A stretch of 64,000 nt of DNA from Dechloromonas sp. A34 (GTDB lineage: Bacteria > Pseudomonadota > Gammaproteobacteria > Burkholderiales > Rhodocyclaceae): NCBI RefSeq assembly GCF_026261605.1, contig NZ_CP102486.1, positions 310,001 through 374,000 on the forward strand, written 5' to 3'. This document shows, in pieces, positions 28,645-37,356 of this stretch. Position 1 is the stretch's first letter; each line of letters starts with the position of its first letter. Both the position numbers and the translations under genes were made by a program. A model generated the notes under the pieces. It worked only from the letters and a program-made list of their open reading frames with translations. It was not told where the DNA came from and searched no databases.

Positions 28645-30669
28645 GTGCCGGGACTGGTCATGCTGACCTGGCTGGCCATCGACTGGGTGCTGTTCGCGGT
28701 CGTCGCCTGGCTGGCGATCGGCCTGGCCGGGGTGCTGGCCCTGCGCCAGTTCGCCTTCGTCGCGCGCGTGCTCTTTCCGCTCGGCGGCATGACCTGCCTG
28801 CTGGTCGCCTATGCCGGCCTGCAAGGCGTCGGCGGCACGCCCGAGGTCGCCATCCTGCCGATCGGCCTGCCGCAACTGCCCTTCCACCTGCGTTTCGACA
28901 GCCTGGCCGCATTCTTTCTGCTGATCATCGGCGCCGTCGGGGCCGGCATCTCGGTATTCGCCGCCGGCTATTTCCGCAAGGGTGAGGGCACGCCACCCGG
29001 CCTGCTTTGCCTCGAATACCACCTGTTCCTGGCCAGCATGGTGCTCGTCGTACTGGCCGACGATGCCTACGCCTTCATGGTCGCCTGGGAAACCATGGCG
29101 CTCAGCTCCTTCTTCCTGGTCACGGCCAATCACAAGGTTCCGGAGATCCGCCAGGCCGGCTTCCTCTACCTGCTGATCGCCCACATCGGGGCGATCGCGA
29201 TCCTGCTTTGTTTCGGCGTACTGCAGGCCAATACCGGCGATTACACCTTCGCCAACATGCGCGCCCAGTCGCTCGATCCCTTCTGGGCCTCGGCCGCCTT
29301 CCTGCTCGCCGTCCTCGGCTTCGGCGCCAAGGCCGGCATGCTGCCGCTCCACATCTGGTTGCCGGAAGCGCACCCGGCGGCACCGTCGCCGGTCTCGGCG
29401 CTGATGAGCGGGGTGATGCTGAAGACCGCCATCTACGGACTGCTCCGGGTTTCGTTCGATCTGCTCCACCTGCAGCTCTGGTGGTGGGGCGCCACCCTGC
29501 TTGCCCTCGGCCTGGCGACGGCCCTCTTCGGCGTCGTTTTCGCCACGGTGCAGAGCGACATGAAGCGCCTGCTCGCCTACTCGTCGATCGAAAATATCGG
29601 GCTGCTGCTGGCCGGCATCGGCCTGGCCCTGATTTTCAAGGCTTACGGCATGGGCAGCCTGGCGGCGCTGGCGCTGACCGCCGCGCTCTACCACGTCGCC
29701 AGCCATGCCTTCTTCAAGAGCCTGCTGTTTCTCGGTACCGGCTCGGTGCTGCATGCCACCGGCGAGCGCAACCTCGGGCGCCTCGGCGGCCTGATCCGCT
29801 ACATGCCCTGGGTAACCTGGCTGGTGCTGGTCGGGGTCTTCGCCAGTTCCGGCCTGCCGCCGTTCTCCGGCTTCGTTGCGGAATGGCTGCTGCTGCAGAG
29901 TTTTCTGTTTACCCCCGGCTTGCCCGATCCCTTCCTCAACATGTTCATTCCCATCGTTGCCGCGGCCATCGCCCTGATTGCCGCGCTCGCCGGTTATGCC
30001 ATGGTGAAGTTCTTCGGCGTCGTATTCCTCGGCCAGCCGCGGGAGGACAAGCTCAGGGAGGCGCATGACGCCGGTCTCTGGGAAAAGATCGGGATGCTCT
30101 GGCTGGCCGTCTGGTGTGTCGCGCTCGGCTTGCTGCCGAACCTGCTGCTGCATCTGATCAACCCGGTTACCATGGCCCTGGTCGGCTTCGGGCTCGGTCA
30201 GCAGGCCAGTGAAACCGGCTGGCTGCTGTTGGCGCCGAGTTCCGTCGAGCGGGCCAGTTTTGCGCCGCTGCTCTTCCTGCTTGGCATTGCCGGCGGTTGC
30301 CTGCTGGCTTTCGGGCTGGTACGTAAGCTCTACCACGGTCGCCTGCGTCGGACCCCGGCCTGGGATTGCGGCTATCAATGGCAGACGGCACGCATGCAGG
30401 ATACGGCCGAGGGTTTCGGTCAGCCGATACGGCAGATTTTCGAGCCTTTCTTCCGGCTCGATCGCCACTTGCCGAGCGCCTTCGATCGCCTGCCCTTCTA
30501 CAAGGTCATTGTCAGCGATCACTTCTGGCCCTGGTTGTATCTGCCGATCGCCCGTCTCATCGAGCGGCTGGCTAGCCAGGTCGGGCGCCTGCAGCAGGGC
30601 AGGATTTCGATCTACCTGCTCTACAGCTTCCTGACGCTGCTCTTCATGCTCTTCCTGGTGCAACGATGA
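28645..30669 (+). CDS. hyfB: Hydrogenase-4 subunit B-like antiporter subunit (HyfB/NuoL-N type)
   Basis: 674 residues from GTG 28645; ATG 28660 is an equally possible start, since neither has a clear ribosome binding site. It is a polytopic protein of the NuoL/M/N antiporter family, with the conserved block AGMLPLHIWLPEAHPAAPSPVSALMSGVMLK, the later AYSSIENIGLL and HAFFKSLLFLGTGSVLH, and a C-terminal extension ending in a membrane helix. In hydrogenase-4 and related complexes this subunit carries the proton or sodium path. First gene of a six-gene operon with ATGA or near-zero spacing throughout. Confidence 0.88.
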   Translation: MPGLVMLTWLAIDWVLFAVVAWLAIGLAGVLALRQFAFVARVLFPLGGMTCLLVAYAGLQGVGGTPEVAILPIGLPQLPFHLRFDSLAAFFLLIIGAVGAGISVFAAGYFRKGEGTPPGLLCLEYHLFLASMVLVVLADDAYAFMVAWETMALSSFFLVTANHKVPEIRQAGFLYLLIAHIGAIAILLCFGVLQANTGDYTFANMRAQSLDPFWASAAFLLAVLGFGAKAGMLPLHIWLPEAHPAAPSPVSALMSGVMLKTAIYGLLRVSFDLLHLQLWWWGATLLALGLATALFGVVFATVQSDMKRLLAYSSIENIGLLLAGIGLALIFKAYGMGSLAALALTAALYHVASHAFFKSLLFLGTGSVLHATGERNLGRLGGLIRYMPWVTWLVLVGVFASSGLPPFSGFVAEWLLLQSFLFTPGLPDPFLNMFIPIVAAAIALIAALAGYAMVKFFGVVFLGQPREDKLREAHDAGLWEKIGMLWLAVWCVALGLLPNLLLHLINPVTMALVGFGLGQQASETGWLLLAPSSVERASFAPLLFLLGIAGGCLLAFGLVRKLYHGRLRRTPAWDCGYQWQTARMQDTAEGFGQPIRQIFEPFFRLDRHLPSAFDRLPFYKVIVSDHFWPWLYLPIARLIERLASQVGRLQQGRISIYLLYSFLTLLFMLFLVQR

Positions 30670-31613
30670 CACTCTCGGGCCTGCTCTCGCAAACGCTGGC
30701 CATCCTGGCCGCCCTCGTCCTGGCGCCGCTGTTGATGGGCTGGGTCAATCAGTGGCGTGCCTGGTTGCAGAACAAGTCGGGTCCGGGACTGCTGCAGCCC
30801 TATCGCATGCTGCACAAGCTCTTCCACAAGGAGTCGGTGCTCGCCGAGCATGCTTCCTCGCTGTTCCGGGTCGCGCCGTACATCGTCTTCGGCTGCATGG
30901 TGCTCGCCTGCGCCATCATCCCGACCCTGTCGATCGAACTGCCGCTCGCCACGGCGGCTGACGCCATCGCCCTGGTCGGCCTCTTCGCGGTGGCCCGGGT
31001 CTTCATCTCGTTGGCGGCGATGGATATCGGCACCGCCTTCGGTAGCCTGGGGGCGCGGCGCGAGATGCTGATCGGCTTCCTGGCCGAGCCCGCCCTGCTC
31101 ACCGTGCTGTTCACCGCCTCGCTGATCAGCCAGTCGACGGCCCTGCCGAGCATCGTCGAAAATCTGGCCCACCGGGAATTCGCGATCTATCCTAGCCTGG
31201 CCTTCGCCGGCATCGCCTTCACCTTCGTATCCTTCGCCGAAAACGCCCGGGTGCCGGTGGACAATCCGGCCACCCACCTCGAGCTGACGATGATTCACGA
31301 GGCGCTGATCCTCGAATATTCGGGACGCCATCTGGCGCTGCTCGAATGGGCCGCCGCCCTGAAGCTCTTCGCCTATTCCTGCATGGGCCTGGCCTTGTTT
31401 TTCCCGTGGGGGATCGCCGAGGCGGCGAATCCGTTGGCAATGATCCTGGCACTCCCGGTCCTTGTCCTCAAGCTGGCGATCGGCGGCTGCCTGCTGGCCT
31501 TGATCGAAGCGCTGTCGGCCAAGATGCGCATCTTCCGCGTCCCCGAATTCCTCGCCACGGCCTTCCTGCTGGCCGTGATCGGCATGCTGGTCCACTTCCT
31601 GCTGGGGGTCTGA
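30666..31613 (+). CDS. hyfC: Hydrogenase-4 subunit C-like (HyfC/NuoH type)
   Basis: 315 residues with about eight membrane helices. The NuoH-type signature is present: MGWVNQWRAWLQNKSGPGLLQPY near the start and FAENARVPVDNPATHLELTMIHEALILEYSG on a cytoplasmic loop. In complex I relatives this subunit connects the peripheral arm to the ion-pumping arm. ATG overlaps the previous stop (ATGA). Confidence 0.9.
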   Translation: MTLSGLLSQTLAILAALVLAPLLMGWVNQWRAWLQNKSGPGLLQPYRMLHKLFHKESVLAEHASSLFRVAPYIVFGCMVLACAIIPTLSIELPLATAADAIALVGLFAVARVFISLAAMDIGTAFGSLGARREMLIGFLAEPALLTVLFTASLISQSTALPSIVENLAHREFAIYPSLAFAGIAFTFVSFAENARVPVDNPATHLELTMIHEALILEYSGRHLALLEWAAALKLFAYSCMGLALFFPWGIAEAANPLAMILALPVLVLKLAIGGCLLALIEALSAKMRIFRVPEFLATAFLLAVIGMLVHFLLGV

Positions 31614-32272
31614 TGAACACGCTGGTCGCCCAACTGATCAATCTGTTCGCTGCCAGCATCCTGATGCTGGCCTTCGCCATGCTCTCGCAGCGCCGGATAC
31701 TGACCCTGATCCACCTGTTCACCCTGCAAGGGCTGGCCGTGGTCGGGGCGACGACGGTGGTCGCCTACGTCACCCATCAGCCGCATCTCTACTACTCGGC
31801 CGGCCTGACCCTGGCCCTCAAGGTCTTCCTGATTCCCTACCTGCTGCACCGGCTAATCGCTCGCCTGAACGTGCGCTGGGACATCGAAACCCTGTTCAAC
31901 ATCCCGACCCTGATGATCGTCGGCATCGTCCTCGTCGTCTTCGCCTTCAACGTCTCGCTGCCGATCGCCCGCTTTTCGGAAACCGTCTCGCGCGGCACCC
32001 TCGGCATCGCGCTGGCCTGCGTCCTGCTCTCCTTCCTGATGATGATCACCCGGGCCAAGGCCGTGCCGCAGGTGATCGGCTTCCTGGCCATGGAAAACGC
32101 GCTGTTCTTCGCGGCGACGTCGGCGACCTACGGCATGCCGATGGTCGTCGAGTTGGGCATCGCCCTCGACGTGCTGGTCGGCATCCTGATTCTCGGCGTC
32201 TTCATGTTCCAGATCAGGGAACAGTTCGACAGTCTGGACATCAGCCACCTCGAAAAACTCAAGGAAGACTGA
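31613..32272 (+). CDS. hyfE: Hydrogenase-4 subunit E-like (HyfE/NuoK type)
   Basis: 219 residues from ATG 31613, sharing one base with the TGA of hyfC (TGATG). The upstream continuation of the frame lies inside hyfC and is not used. Six or so helices; conserved HyfE features include MTLLHLF-like TLIHLFTLQGLAVV and the MENALFFAATSATYGMP stretch. It is homologous to NuoK of complex I, extended by further helices. It has a cytoplasmic C-terminal tail (SHLEKLKED). Confidence 0.88.
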   Translation: MNTLVAQLINLFAASILMLAFAMLSQRRILTLIHLFTLQGLAVVGATTVVAYVTHQPHLYYSAGLTLALKVFLIPYLLHRLIARLNVRWDIETLFNIPTLMIVGIVLVVFAFNVSLPIARFSETVSRGTLGIALACVLLSFLMMITRAKAVPQVIGFLAMENALFFAATSATYGMPMVVELGIALDVLVGILILGVFMFQIREQFDSLDISHLEKLKED

Positions 32273-32276
32273 ACCC

Positions 32277-33734
32277 ATGGATGCGCTTCCCTTCGTTTTC
32301 GGCATCCCGCTCGCCGGTGGCCTGGTCCTGGCCTTCGTCGGGCATCGCGACTACGCCCGCGACGTCAATGTGCTGTTCAGCCTGGGCAGCTTCATCGCCG
32401 CCATCATCCTGACCATGGACGTCATCGCCCAGGGTTCGCTGTTCGCCCTCGACAAGCAGTTCTTCATCGATCCGCTGAATGTCTTCCTGGTCACCCTGAC
32501 CGCCTTCGTCGGGCTGACCACGGCCATTTTCTCGCGTCCCTACATGCGCGTCGAGCAGGATCACGGCAAGATGACGCCGGGCCGCATGCGGCTCTATCAC
32601 AGCATGTACCAGTTCTTCGCCTTCACCATGCTGCTCGCCCTGACCACCAACAACCTGGGCATCCTCTGGGTGGCCATGGAAGCGGCGACCCTGACCACCG
32701 TGCTGCTTGTCTCGGTCTACCGCACCCCAGCCAGCCTGGAAGCCGCCTGGAAATACTTCATCCTGTGCGGCGTCGGCATCGCCCAGGCCCTGTTCGGCAC
32801 CATACTGCTCTACATGGCGGCCGATCGCGTGATTCCCGACGGCGTCGATGCCCTGCTGTGGACGAACCTCGATGCCGTCAAGACCCAGCTCAATCCGGCC
32901 ATCATCTCGCTGGCCTTCGTTTTCCTGCTCCTCGGCTACGGTACCAAGGTCGGCCTGGTGCCGGTCCATAACTGGCTGCCCGACGCCCATGCCGAAGGCC
33001 CGACACCGATCTCGGCGGTGCTCTCCGGCCTGCTGCTCAATGTCGCGCTCTATGCCGTGCTGCGCTGCAAGGTGCTGACCGACGGCGCGCTGCATAGCCC
33101 CTTCGCCGGCAACCTGATGATCGGTTTCGGCCTGCTCTCAGTCGTCGCCGCGGCCTTCTTCCTGTCCCGCCAGAAGGACGTCAAGCGCATGTTCGCCTAC
33201 TCCTCGATCGAGCACATGGGGCTGATGACCTTCGCCTTCGGGATGGGCGGCCCGATCGCCAATTTCGCCGGCCTGCTGCACATGACCGTGCATTCGCTGA
33301 TCAAGTCGGCGATCTTCTTCGCAGTCGGCCACGCTACTCAAAAAGCCGGGACGCAGATCATGGACGACATCCGCGGCCTGCTGAAGGTCAGCCCGACCGT
33401 TGGCTGGGGGCTGATGCTCGGTTCGCTGGCCATCCTCGGCATGCCGCCGTTCGGCGTTTTCGCCAGCGAATTCCTGATCCTGACCACGGCCATGCGCGAT
33501 CAGCCGTGGGCCACGCCCTTCCTGCTTCTCGCGCTCGGGGTGGCCTTCGCCGCCGTCTTCAGCCGCGTCCAGCCGATGGTTTTCGGCGCCACCGAACTGA
33601 AGCCGCTGGCCCACCCGCCGGCCTTGATCCCGGTCTTCCTGCACCTCGGGCTCGGCTTGATGCTTGGCTTGTACATTCCGCCTTACCTCAATGCCTGGTA
33701 CCAACAGGCCGCCCGCCTGATCGGAGGAGGTTGA
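32277..33734 (+). CDS. hyfF: Hydrogenase-4 subunit F-like antiporter subunit (HyfF/NuoN type)
   Basis: 485 residues, polytopic. A second NuoL/M/N-type subunit in the operon, with TKVGLVPVHNWLPDAHAEGPTPISAVLSGLLLNVALYAVLR, the KDVKRMFAYSSIEHMGLMTF loop and HSLIKSAIFFAVGH. The conserved lysines of the antiporter channel are kept (K in GTKVG and K in LIKSA), so ion translocation is plausible. It begins four bases after the previous stop. Confidence 0.9.
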   Translation: MDALPFVFGIPLAGGLVLAFVGHRDYARDVNVLFSLGSFIAAIILTMDVIAQGSLFALDKQFFIDPLNVFLVTLTAFVGLTTAIFSRPYMRVEQDHGKMTPGRMRLYHSMYQFFAFTMLLALTTNNLGILWVAMEAATLTTVLLVSVYRTPASLEAAWKYFILCGVGIAQALFGTILLYMAADRVIPDGVDALLWTNLDAVKTQLNPAIISLAFVFLLLGYGTKVGLVPVHNWLPDAHAEGPTPISAVLSGLLLNVALYAVLRCKVLTDGALHSPFAGNLMIGFGLLSVVAAAFFLSRQKDVKRMFAYSSIEHMGLMTFAFGMGGPIANFAGLLHMTVHSLIKSAIFFAVGHATQKAGTQIMDDIRGLLKVSPTVGWGLMLGSLAILGMPPFGVFASEFLILTTAMRDQPWATPFLLLALGVAFAAVFSRVQPMVFGATELKPLAHPPALIPVFLHLGLGLMLGLYIPPYLNAWYQQAARLIGGG

Positions 33735-33737
33735 GTC

Positions 33738-35276
33738 ATGCAATTTGCCGAACTGTTCAGCGATCTGCAACGCCTGCCCACGCCGCTGCCGATCTGGCGC
33801 GGCCAGTGCGCCGCCGACGACTGGCTGGCGGCGGCGCGCACTGTCGTCGAAGCCGGCGGCCGTCTGGTCAGCCTGTGGGGCAGTGACCGCCACGGCCAGT
33901 ACGTGGTCTCGGCCGCCTATGCCACAGGCGAGGGCATGCTCTGGCTTGACCTGCCTCTGGCCGGTGCGCAATCGCGCTTTCCCGACCTCACCGGTCTGTT
34001 TCCCTGTGCCGGGCGGATGCAACGGGCGGTCGCCGACCTGCTCGGCGTCGTCAGCGATGCCGAAGAACCCGGCCGTCCCTGGCTCAACCATGGGGCCTGG
34101 GCGGACGACTATTTTCCGCTGCGCCACACGGCGAGCGGCGAGGAAAGCTTTGCCGAGCTGGCGGCCGGCGACTATCCCTTCGTCCGGGTCGAGGGCGAGG
34201 GCGTGCATGAAATTGCTGTCGGCCCGGTCCATGCCGGGATCATCGAGCCCGGGCATTTCCGTTTTTCCGTGGTTGGCGAGAAGGTGCTGCGTCTGGAAGA
34301 GCGTCTCGGCTACAAGCACAAGGGCATCGACAAGCGTTTCGAGAAATTTGCCGCCGGCGAGGGACATCGTCTGGCCGGCCGGGTATCCGGCGATTCGACG
34401 GTGGCCTTTGCCTGGGCCTATTGCATGGCGCTGGAGTCGATCCGCGGCACCGAACCGCCGCCGCGTGCCGCCTGGCTGCGCGCCCTGATGCTGGAGCGCG
34501 AGCGGGTGGCCAATCACCTCGGCGACCTCGGCGCCCTCGGCAATGACGCCGCCTTCGCCTTTGGCCTCGCCCAGTTCATGCGGCTCAAGGAGGACTGGCT
34601 GCGACTGAACAAGAGCCTGTTCGGCCATCGCTTCATGATGGATTGCATCGTGCCTGGGGGCGTCGCCGTCGATCTCGAGGCTTCCGGCATTGGGTCCATC
34701 CTCGCCCAGTGCAACGCCATCGAGAAGGAAGTCAAAACCCTGCGCGCCATCTATGAGAACCATGCCGGGCTGCAGGACCGTTTCATCACCACCGGCCGCG
34801 TCACGCCGCAACTGGCGGCACAACTCGGGCTAGCCGGCATGGCCGGGCGGGCGAGCGGCATGGCGATCGACCTGCGCGCCGGCTTCCCGATGGCGCCCTA
34901 TGGCGACCTGGAAGTCCGCATGGCCAGCCATCGCAATGGCGATGTTGCCGCCCGCGTCACCGTGCGTTTCGAGGAAGTCCTTGAGTCCCTGCGCCTGATC
35001 CGCGGCTTTGTCGTCCAGTTGCCGCCGGGCGAAGTCACGGTGGCGCTTGCCGAGTCCGCTGGCGCCGGCCGCGGGGCCGGCTGGATCGAGGGCTGGCGGG
35101 GCGAGGTCTTCGTCGCCCTGGAAACCGAGGGCGACCAGATTCGCCGCTGCCATTGCCACGACCCGTCGTGGCAGAACTGGCCGGTGCTCGAACACGCGGT
35201 GATGGGGAATATCGTTCCTGATTTCCCGCTGATCAACAAATCCTTCAACCTCAGTTATTCGGGGCACGATCGCTGA
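33738..35276 (+). CDS. hyfG: HyfG/NuoCD-like large subunit lacking NiFe ligands
   Basis: 512 residues. The N-terminal 160 residues resemble the NuoC-like 30-kDa domain; the rest is the 49-kDa/large-hydrogenase-subunit fold (LEERLGYKHKGIDKRFEKF, then MLERERVANHLGDLGALGNDAAF). In active group 4 hydrogenases the next segment holds the first CxxC of the NiFe site and the C-terminus holds DPCxxC. Here the first reads GRVSGDSTVAFA (214-225) and the second reads HDPSWQNW, with no cysteine in either. It therefore cannot bind a NiFe centre. Related cysteine-free complexes are called Ehr (energy-converting hydrogenase-related). The electron donor and acceptor are unknown. Confidence 0.85.
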   Translation: MQFAELFSDLQRLPTPLPIWRGQCAADDWLAAARTVVEAGGRLVSLWGSDRHGQYVVSAAYATGEGMLWLDLPLAGAQSRFPDLTGLFPCAGRMQRAVADLLGVVSDAEEPGRPWLNHGAWADDYFPLRHTASGEESFAELAAGDYPFVRVEGEGVHEIAVGPVHAGIIEPGHFRFSVVGEKVLRLEERLGYKHKGIDKRFEKFAAGEGHRLAGRVSGDSTVAFAWAYCMALESIRGTEPPPRAAWLRALMLERERVANHLGDLGALGNDAAFAFGLAQFMRLKEDWLRLNKSLFGHRFMMDCIVPGGVAVDLEASGIGSILAQCNAIEKEVKTLRAIYENHAGLQDRFITTGRVTPQLAAQLGLAGMAGRASGMAIDLRAGFPMAPYGDLEVRMASHRNGDVAARVTVRFEEVLESLRLIRGFVVQLPPGEVTVALAESAGAGRGAGWIEGWRGEVFVALETEGDQIRRCHCHDPSWQNWPVLEHAVMGNIVPDFPLINKSFNLSYSGHDR

Positions 35277-35797
35277 TGCTGAAAATCCTTTATCAGATTG
35301 CCCGCAACGGCATTTGCACGGAAGCGCCCCCGGTGCCGGCGCTCGATCACGACAGCCGGGTGCCGAGCCGCCTGCAGCAGGAAATACTCGACGTCCTCGG
35401 CCGGGCACTGGCCATCCGCCAGGTCGATGCCGGCTCGTGCAATGGCTGCGAGCTGGAAATCCATGCCCTGAACAACCCCTATTACAACCTTGAAGGGCTG
35501 GGCATCAAGTTCGTGGCCAGTCCCCGGCACGCCGACTTGTTGCTGGTCACCGGTCCGGTTTCCCGCCACATGGCGGTTGCCCTGAAGCGGACCTACGATG
35601 CCACGCCGGAACCCAAGCTGGTCGTCGCCGTCGGCGATTGCGCCTGCACCGGCGGCATCTTCGGGGCCAGCTACGCCACCCTGGGCAGCGTTGCCGAGGT
35701 GATCCCGGTCGATTTGACGGTGTCCGGTTGCCCGCCCGAGCCGATCGAGATCATGCGCGGCATCCTCAGCGTGCTGCGCGCCGCCCACCCCCGATAG
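35276..35797 (+). CDS. hyfI: HyfI/NuoB-like iron-sulfur subunit
   Basis: 173 residues. All four ligands of the proximal 4Fe-4S cluster are in place: C55 and C58 in GSCNGCELE, one of C122/C124 in GDCACTGG, and C152 in SGCPPEP. The fold corresponds to the small subunit next to the active site in group 4 hydrogenases and to NuoB in complex I. Its ATG overlaps the stop of the large subunit (TGATG). The intact cluster contrasts with the lost NiFe site of the large subunit, so an electron-carrying role is retained. No separate HyfA/HyfH ferredoxin subunit is encoded here. Confidence 0.92.
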   Translation: MLKILYQIARNGICTEAPPVPALDHDSRVPSRLQQEILDVLGRALAIRQVDAGSCNGCELEIHALNNPYYNLEGLGIKFVASPRHADLLLVTGPVSRHMAVALKRTYDATPEPKLVVAVGDCACTGGIFGASYATLGSVAEVIPVDLTVSGCPPEPIEIMRGILSVLRAAHPR

Positions 35798-35805
35798 CCA
35801 GTCCC

Positions 35806-36672
35806 ATGGAAGCTTCTACCTGTACCCCCTTCATCGAGCTGCCCAGCCCGTTCGCGGTCGATTGCGGCGTCGTCAAAATGCTCGAGCCGGGCGACGCCGA
35901 TCGCCAGGCCCTGCTCGATCAGGTCATTCATGGCGTCTACGACAAGCCCTTCGTCATCGACGATGGCTATGCGCGGACCCTCTACTTCTCGCTGCACTAC
36001 GCGCAGAGCGCGATGCGCCTGAAGCGGCCTTTCGATCTCGAACTGCTCTACACTCGGAAAATGATGAGTTTCCTGCTCTTCATGGAGCAGCCGCCGGACA
36101 ACATCCTGATGCTCGGCCTGGGCGGCGGCTCGCTCGCCAAGTACTGCTACCGGCGGCTGCCGGCGGCACAGATCCGGGTCGTCGAGGTTAATCCCCATGT
36201 CCTGGCCTTCCGCGAACAGTTCAGCATTCCGGCGGACGACGAACGTTTCCGGGTGATCCTCGGCGATGCCGCGGCCTATGTGGCCAACTGTCCGGAGCGG
36301 CCGGCGGTGATCATGATGGATGCCTTCGATCGCCACGGCTTTCCCGATTCGGTAAGCCGCCGCGACTTCTACGCCGACGTGTGCGGAGCGCTGGCCGAAA
36401 ATGGCCTGATGGTGGCCAACCTGGCCGGCGAAGAAGAGCAGCGGCTGGCCCATCTCGAGATGATCCGCACGGTGTTCGGTCCGAACACCCTGGTCCTGCC
36501 CGTCTCCAACGACGGCAACCACATCGTTTTCGCCTTTCGCGATCCCGCCTATGTGCCCTGCTGGTCCACCATCGAACAGCGGGCCGTCGCGCTGGGCAAG
36601 GAAGGCAACCTCGATTTCGTCAGGTATGCGCAAAAGCTGGCCAAGGCCCAGGCGCGCGCTGCTGCCGCCTGA
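35806..36672 (+). CDS. Spermidine synthase-like (aminopropyltransferase/methyltransferase fold) protein
   Basis: 288 residues from ATG 35806, eight bases after hyfI. A Rossmann-fold core carries ILMLGLGGGSLAKYCYRRLP and the acidic strand-end IRVVEVNP, then VILGDAAAYV and IMMDAFDRHGFPDSV, as in SpeE-type proteins. The DAFD stretch stands where SpeE has its catalytic aspartates, so activity on a polyamine is not excluded. Many such short homologues are of unknown substrate. It appears to be the last gene of the Ehr-like transcript. Confidence 0.75.
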   Translation: MEASTCTPFIELPSPFAVDCGVVKMLEPGDADRQALLDQVIHGVYDKPFVIDDGYARTLYFSLHYAQSAMRLKRPFDLELLYTRKMMSFLLFMEQPPDNILMLGLGGGSLAKYCYRRLPAAQIRVVEVNPHVLAFREQFSIPADDERFRVILGDAAAYVANCPERPAVIMMDAFDRHGFPDSVSRRDFYADVCGALAENGLMVANLAGEEEQRLAHLEMIRTVFGPNTLVLPVSNDGNHIVFAFRDPAYVPCWSTIEQRAVALGKEGNLDFVRYAQKLAKAQARAAAA

Positions 36673-36699
36673 CGCTTGGCATCACGGAAAGCGGCCGAC

Positions 36700-37053
36700 A
36701 TGAGTGAGAATAGCCAAAAGGTGCGCTTTTTCCGCCGGCAGATTCCGAGTTTCGTTTGCGAACCGGGCTGCCACGACTGCTGTGGCCCGGTCACCGCCTC
36801 CAGCGAGGAAATGGCCCGTTTGCCGGTGCGCAGCGCCGCGGTACACGCCGCCGCGCTGGCCGACTGGAGCTGCCCGCACCTTGGCCCCGCCGGCTGTCAG
36901 GTGTACGCCGAACGGCCGCTGGTTTGCCGCCTCTTTGGTACCACGCCGCGCCTGGCTTGTCCGCGGGGCAAACACCCGGAGATGATGATCGACGCCGAGG
37001 TCGAGCAGGCGATCTACCAGTACTTCGCCGAGGCGCCGCACCGGCTGGTTTGA
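36700..37053 (+). CDS. YkgJ family cysteine-cluster protein
   Basis: 117 residues from ATG 36700. Cysteine pattern CEPGCHDCCGPV, then SCPHLGPAGCQVYAERPLVCRLFGTTPRLAC, typical of the YkgJ/UPF0153 family, which probably binds zinc or an iron-sulfur cluster. An in-frame TTG at 36676 is less likely. It ends six bases from the convergent GIY-YIG gene. Confidence 0.8.
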   Translation: MSENSQKVRFFRRQIPSFVCEPGCHDCCGPVTASSEEMARLPVRSAAVHAAALADWSCPHLGPAGCQVYAERPLVCRLFGTTPRLACPRGKHPEMMIDAEVEQAIYQYFAEAPHRLV

Positions 37054-37059
37054 GCGAGA

Positions 37060-37350
37060 TCAGCCGGCCGGCGTCGTCGCCAATTCGCCCGCTGCCAGCT
37101 GTGCCGCCAAGGCCCGTTTTTGTGCCGGGCTGAGCTGCTTGACCCGGTATTCCGCCTTCGAGGCCGCCGAACGGTCGGCATATGCCTCGCAGGCCAGCAG
37201 CCGCAGGGGCGGGTGCGAGCGCGTGTAGCGGGCGCCGCTGCCGTTGAGGTGGGCGGCGTAGCGGGCGGCGACATCCACCGCGATGCCGGTGTAGATGCTG
37301 CCGTCGGTGCACTCGATCAGATAGAGAAACCAGGGTTTGCCGCCGCTCAT
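37060..37350 (-). CDS. GIY-YIG nuclease-fold protein (UPF0213-like)
   Basis: 96 residues. The GIY-YIG core is visible as FLYLIECTDGSIYTGIAVDVAARYAAHL, with the two aromatic motifs YLI and YTG, the catalytic arginine in ARYAAHL, and the late glutamate in SKAEYRVKQL. Small single-domain members are common in bacteria and their cellular role is unclear. The next gene on this strand lies only six bases upstream, so they may be co-transcribed. Confidence 0.9.
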   Translation of the reverse strand: MSGGKPWFLYLIECTDGSIYTGIAVDVAARYAAHLNGSGARYTRSHPPLRLLACEAYADRSAASKAEYRVKQLSPAQKRALAAQLAAGELATTPAG

Positions 37351-37356
37351 TGGCTT

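Noticed and set aside
28251-28666. Several small open frames in the gap before the Ehr-like operon (28251-28463 minus, 28370-28666 plus)
   Set aside because: No ribosome binding sites, no recognisable features, and they cover the promoter and inverted-repeat region or run across the hyfB start.
28576-30672. 698-codon minus-strand frame opposite hyfB
   Set aside because: Gln/Glu/Gly-rich shadow of a hydrophobic membrane gene; no start signal and no recognisable domain.
33738-35276. Calling the hyf-like operon a functional hydrogenase-4 or formate hydrogenlyase
   Set aside because: The large subunit lacks both cysteine pairs for the NiFe site, and no formate dehydrogenase or maturation genes are in the window.
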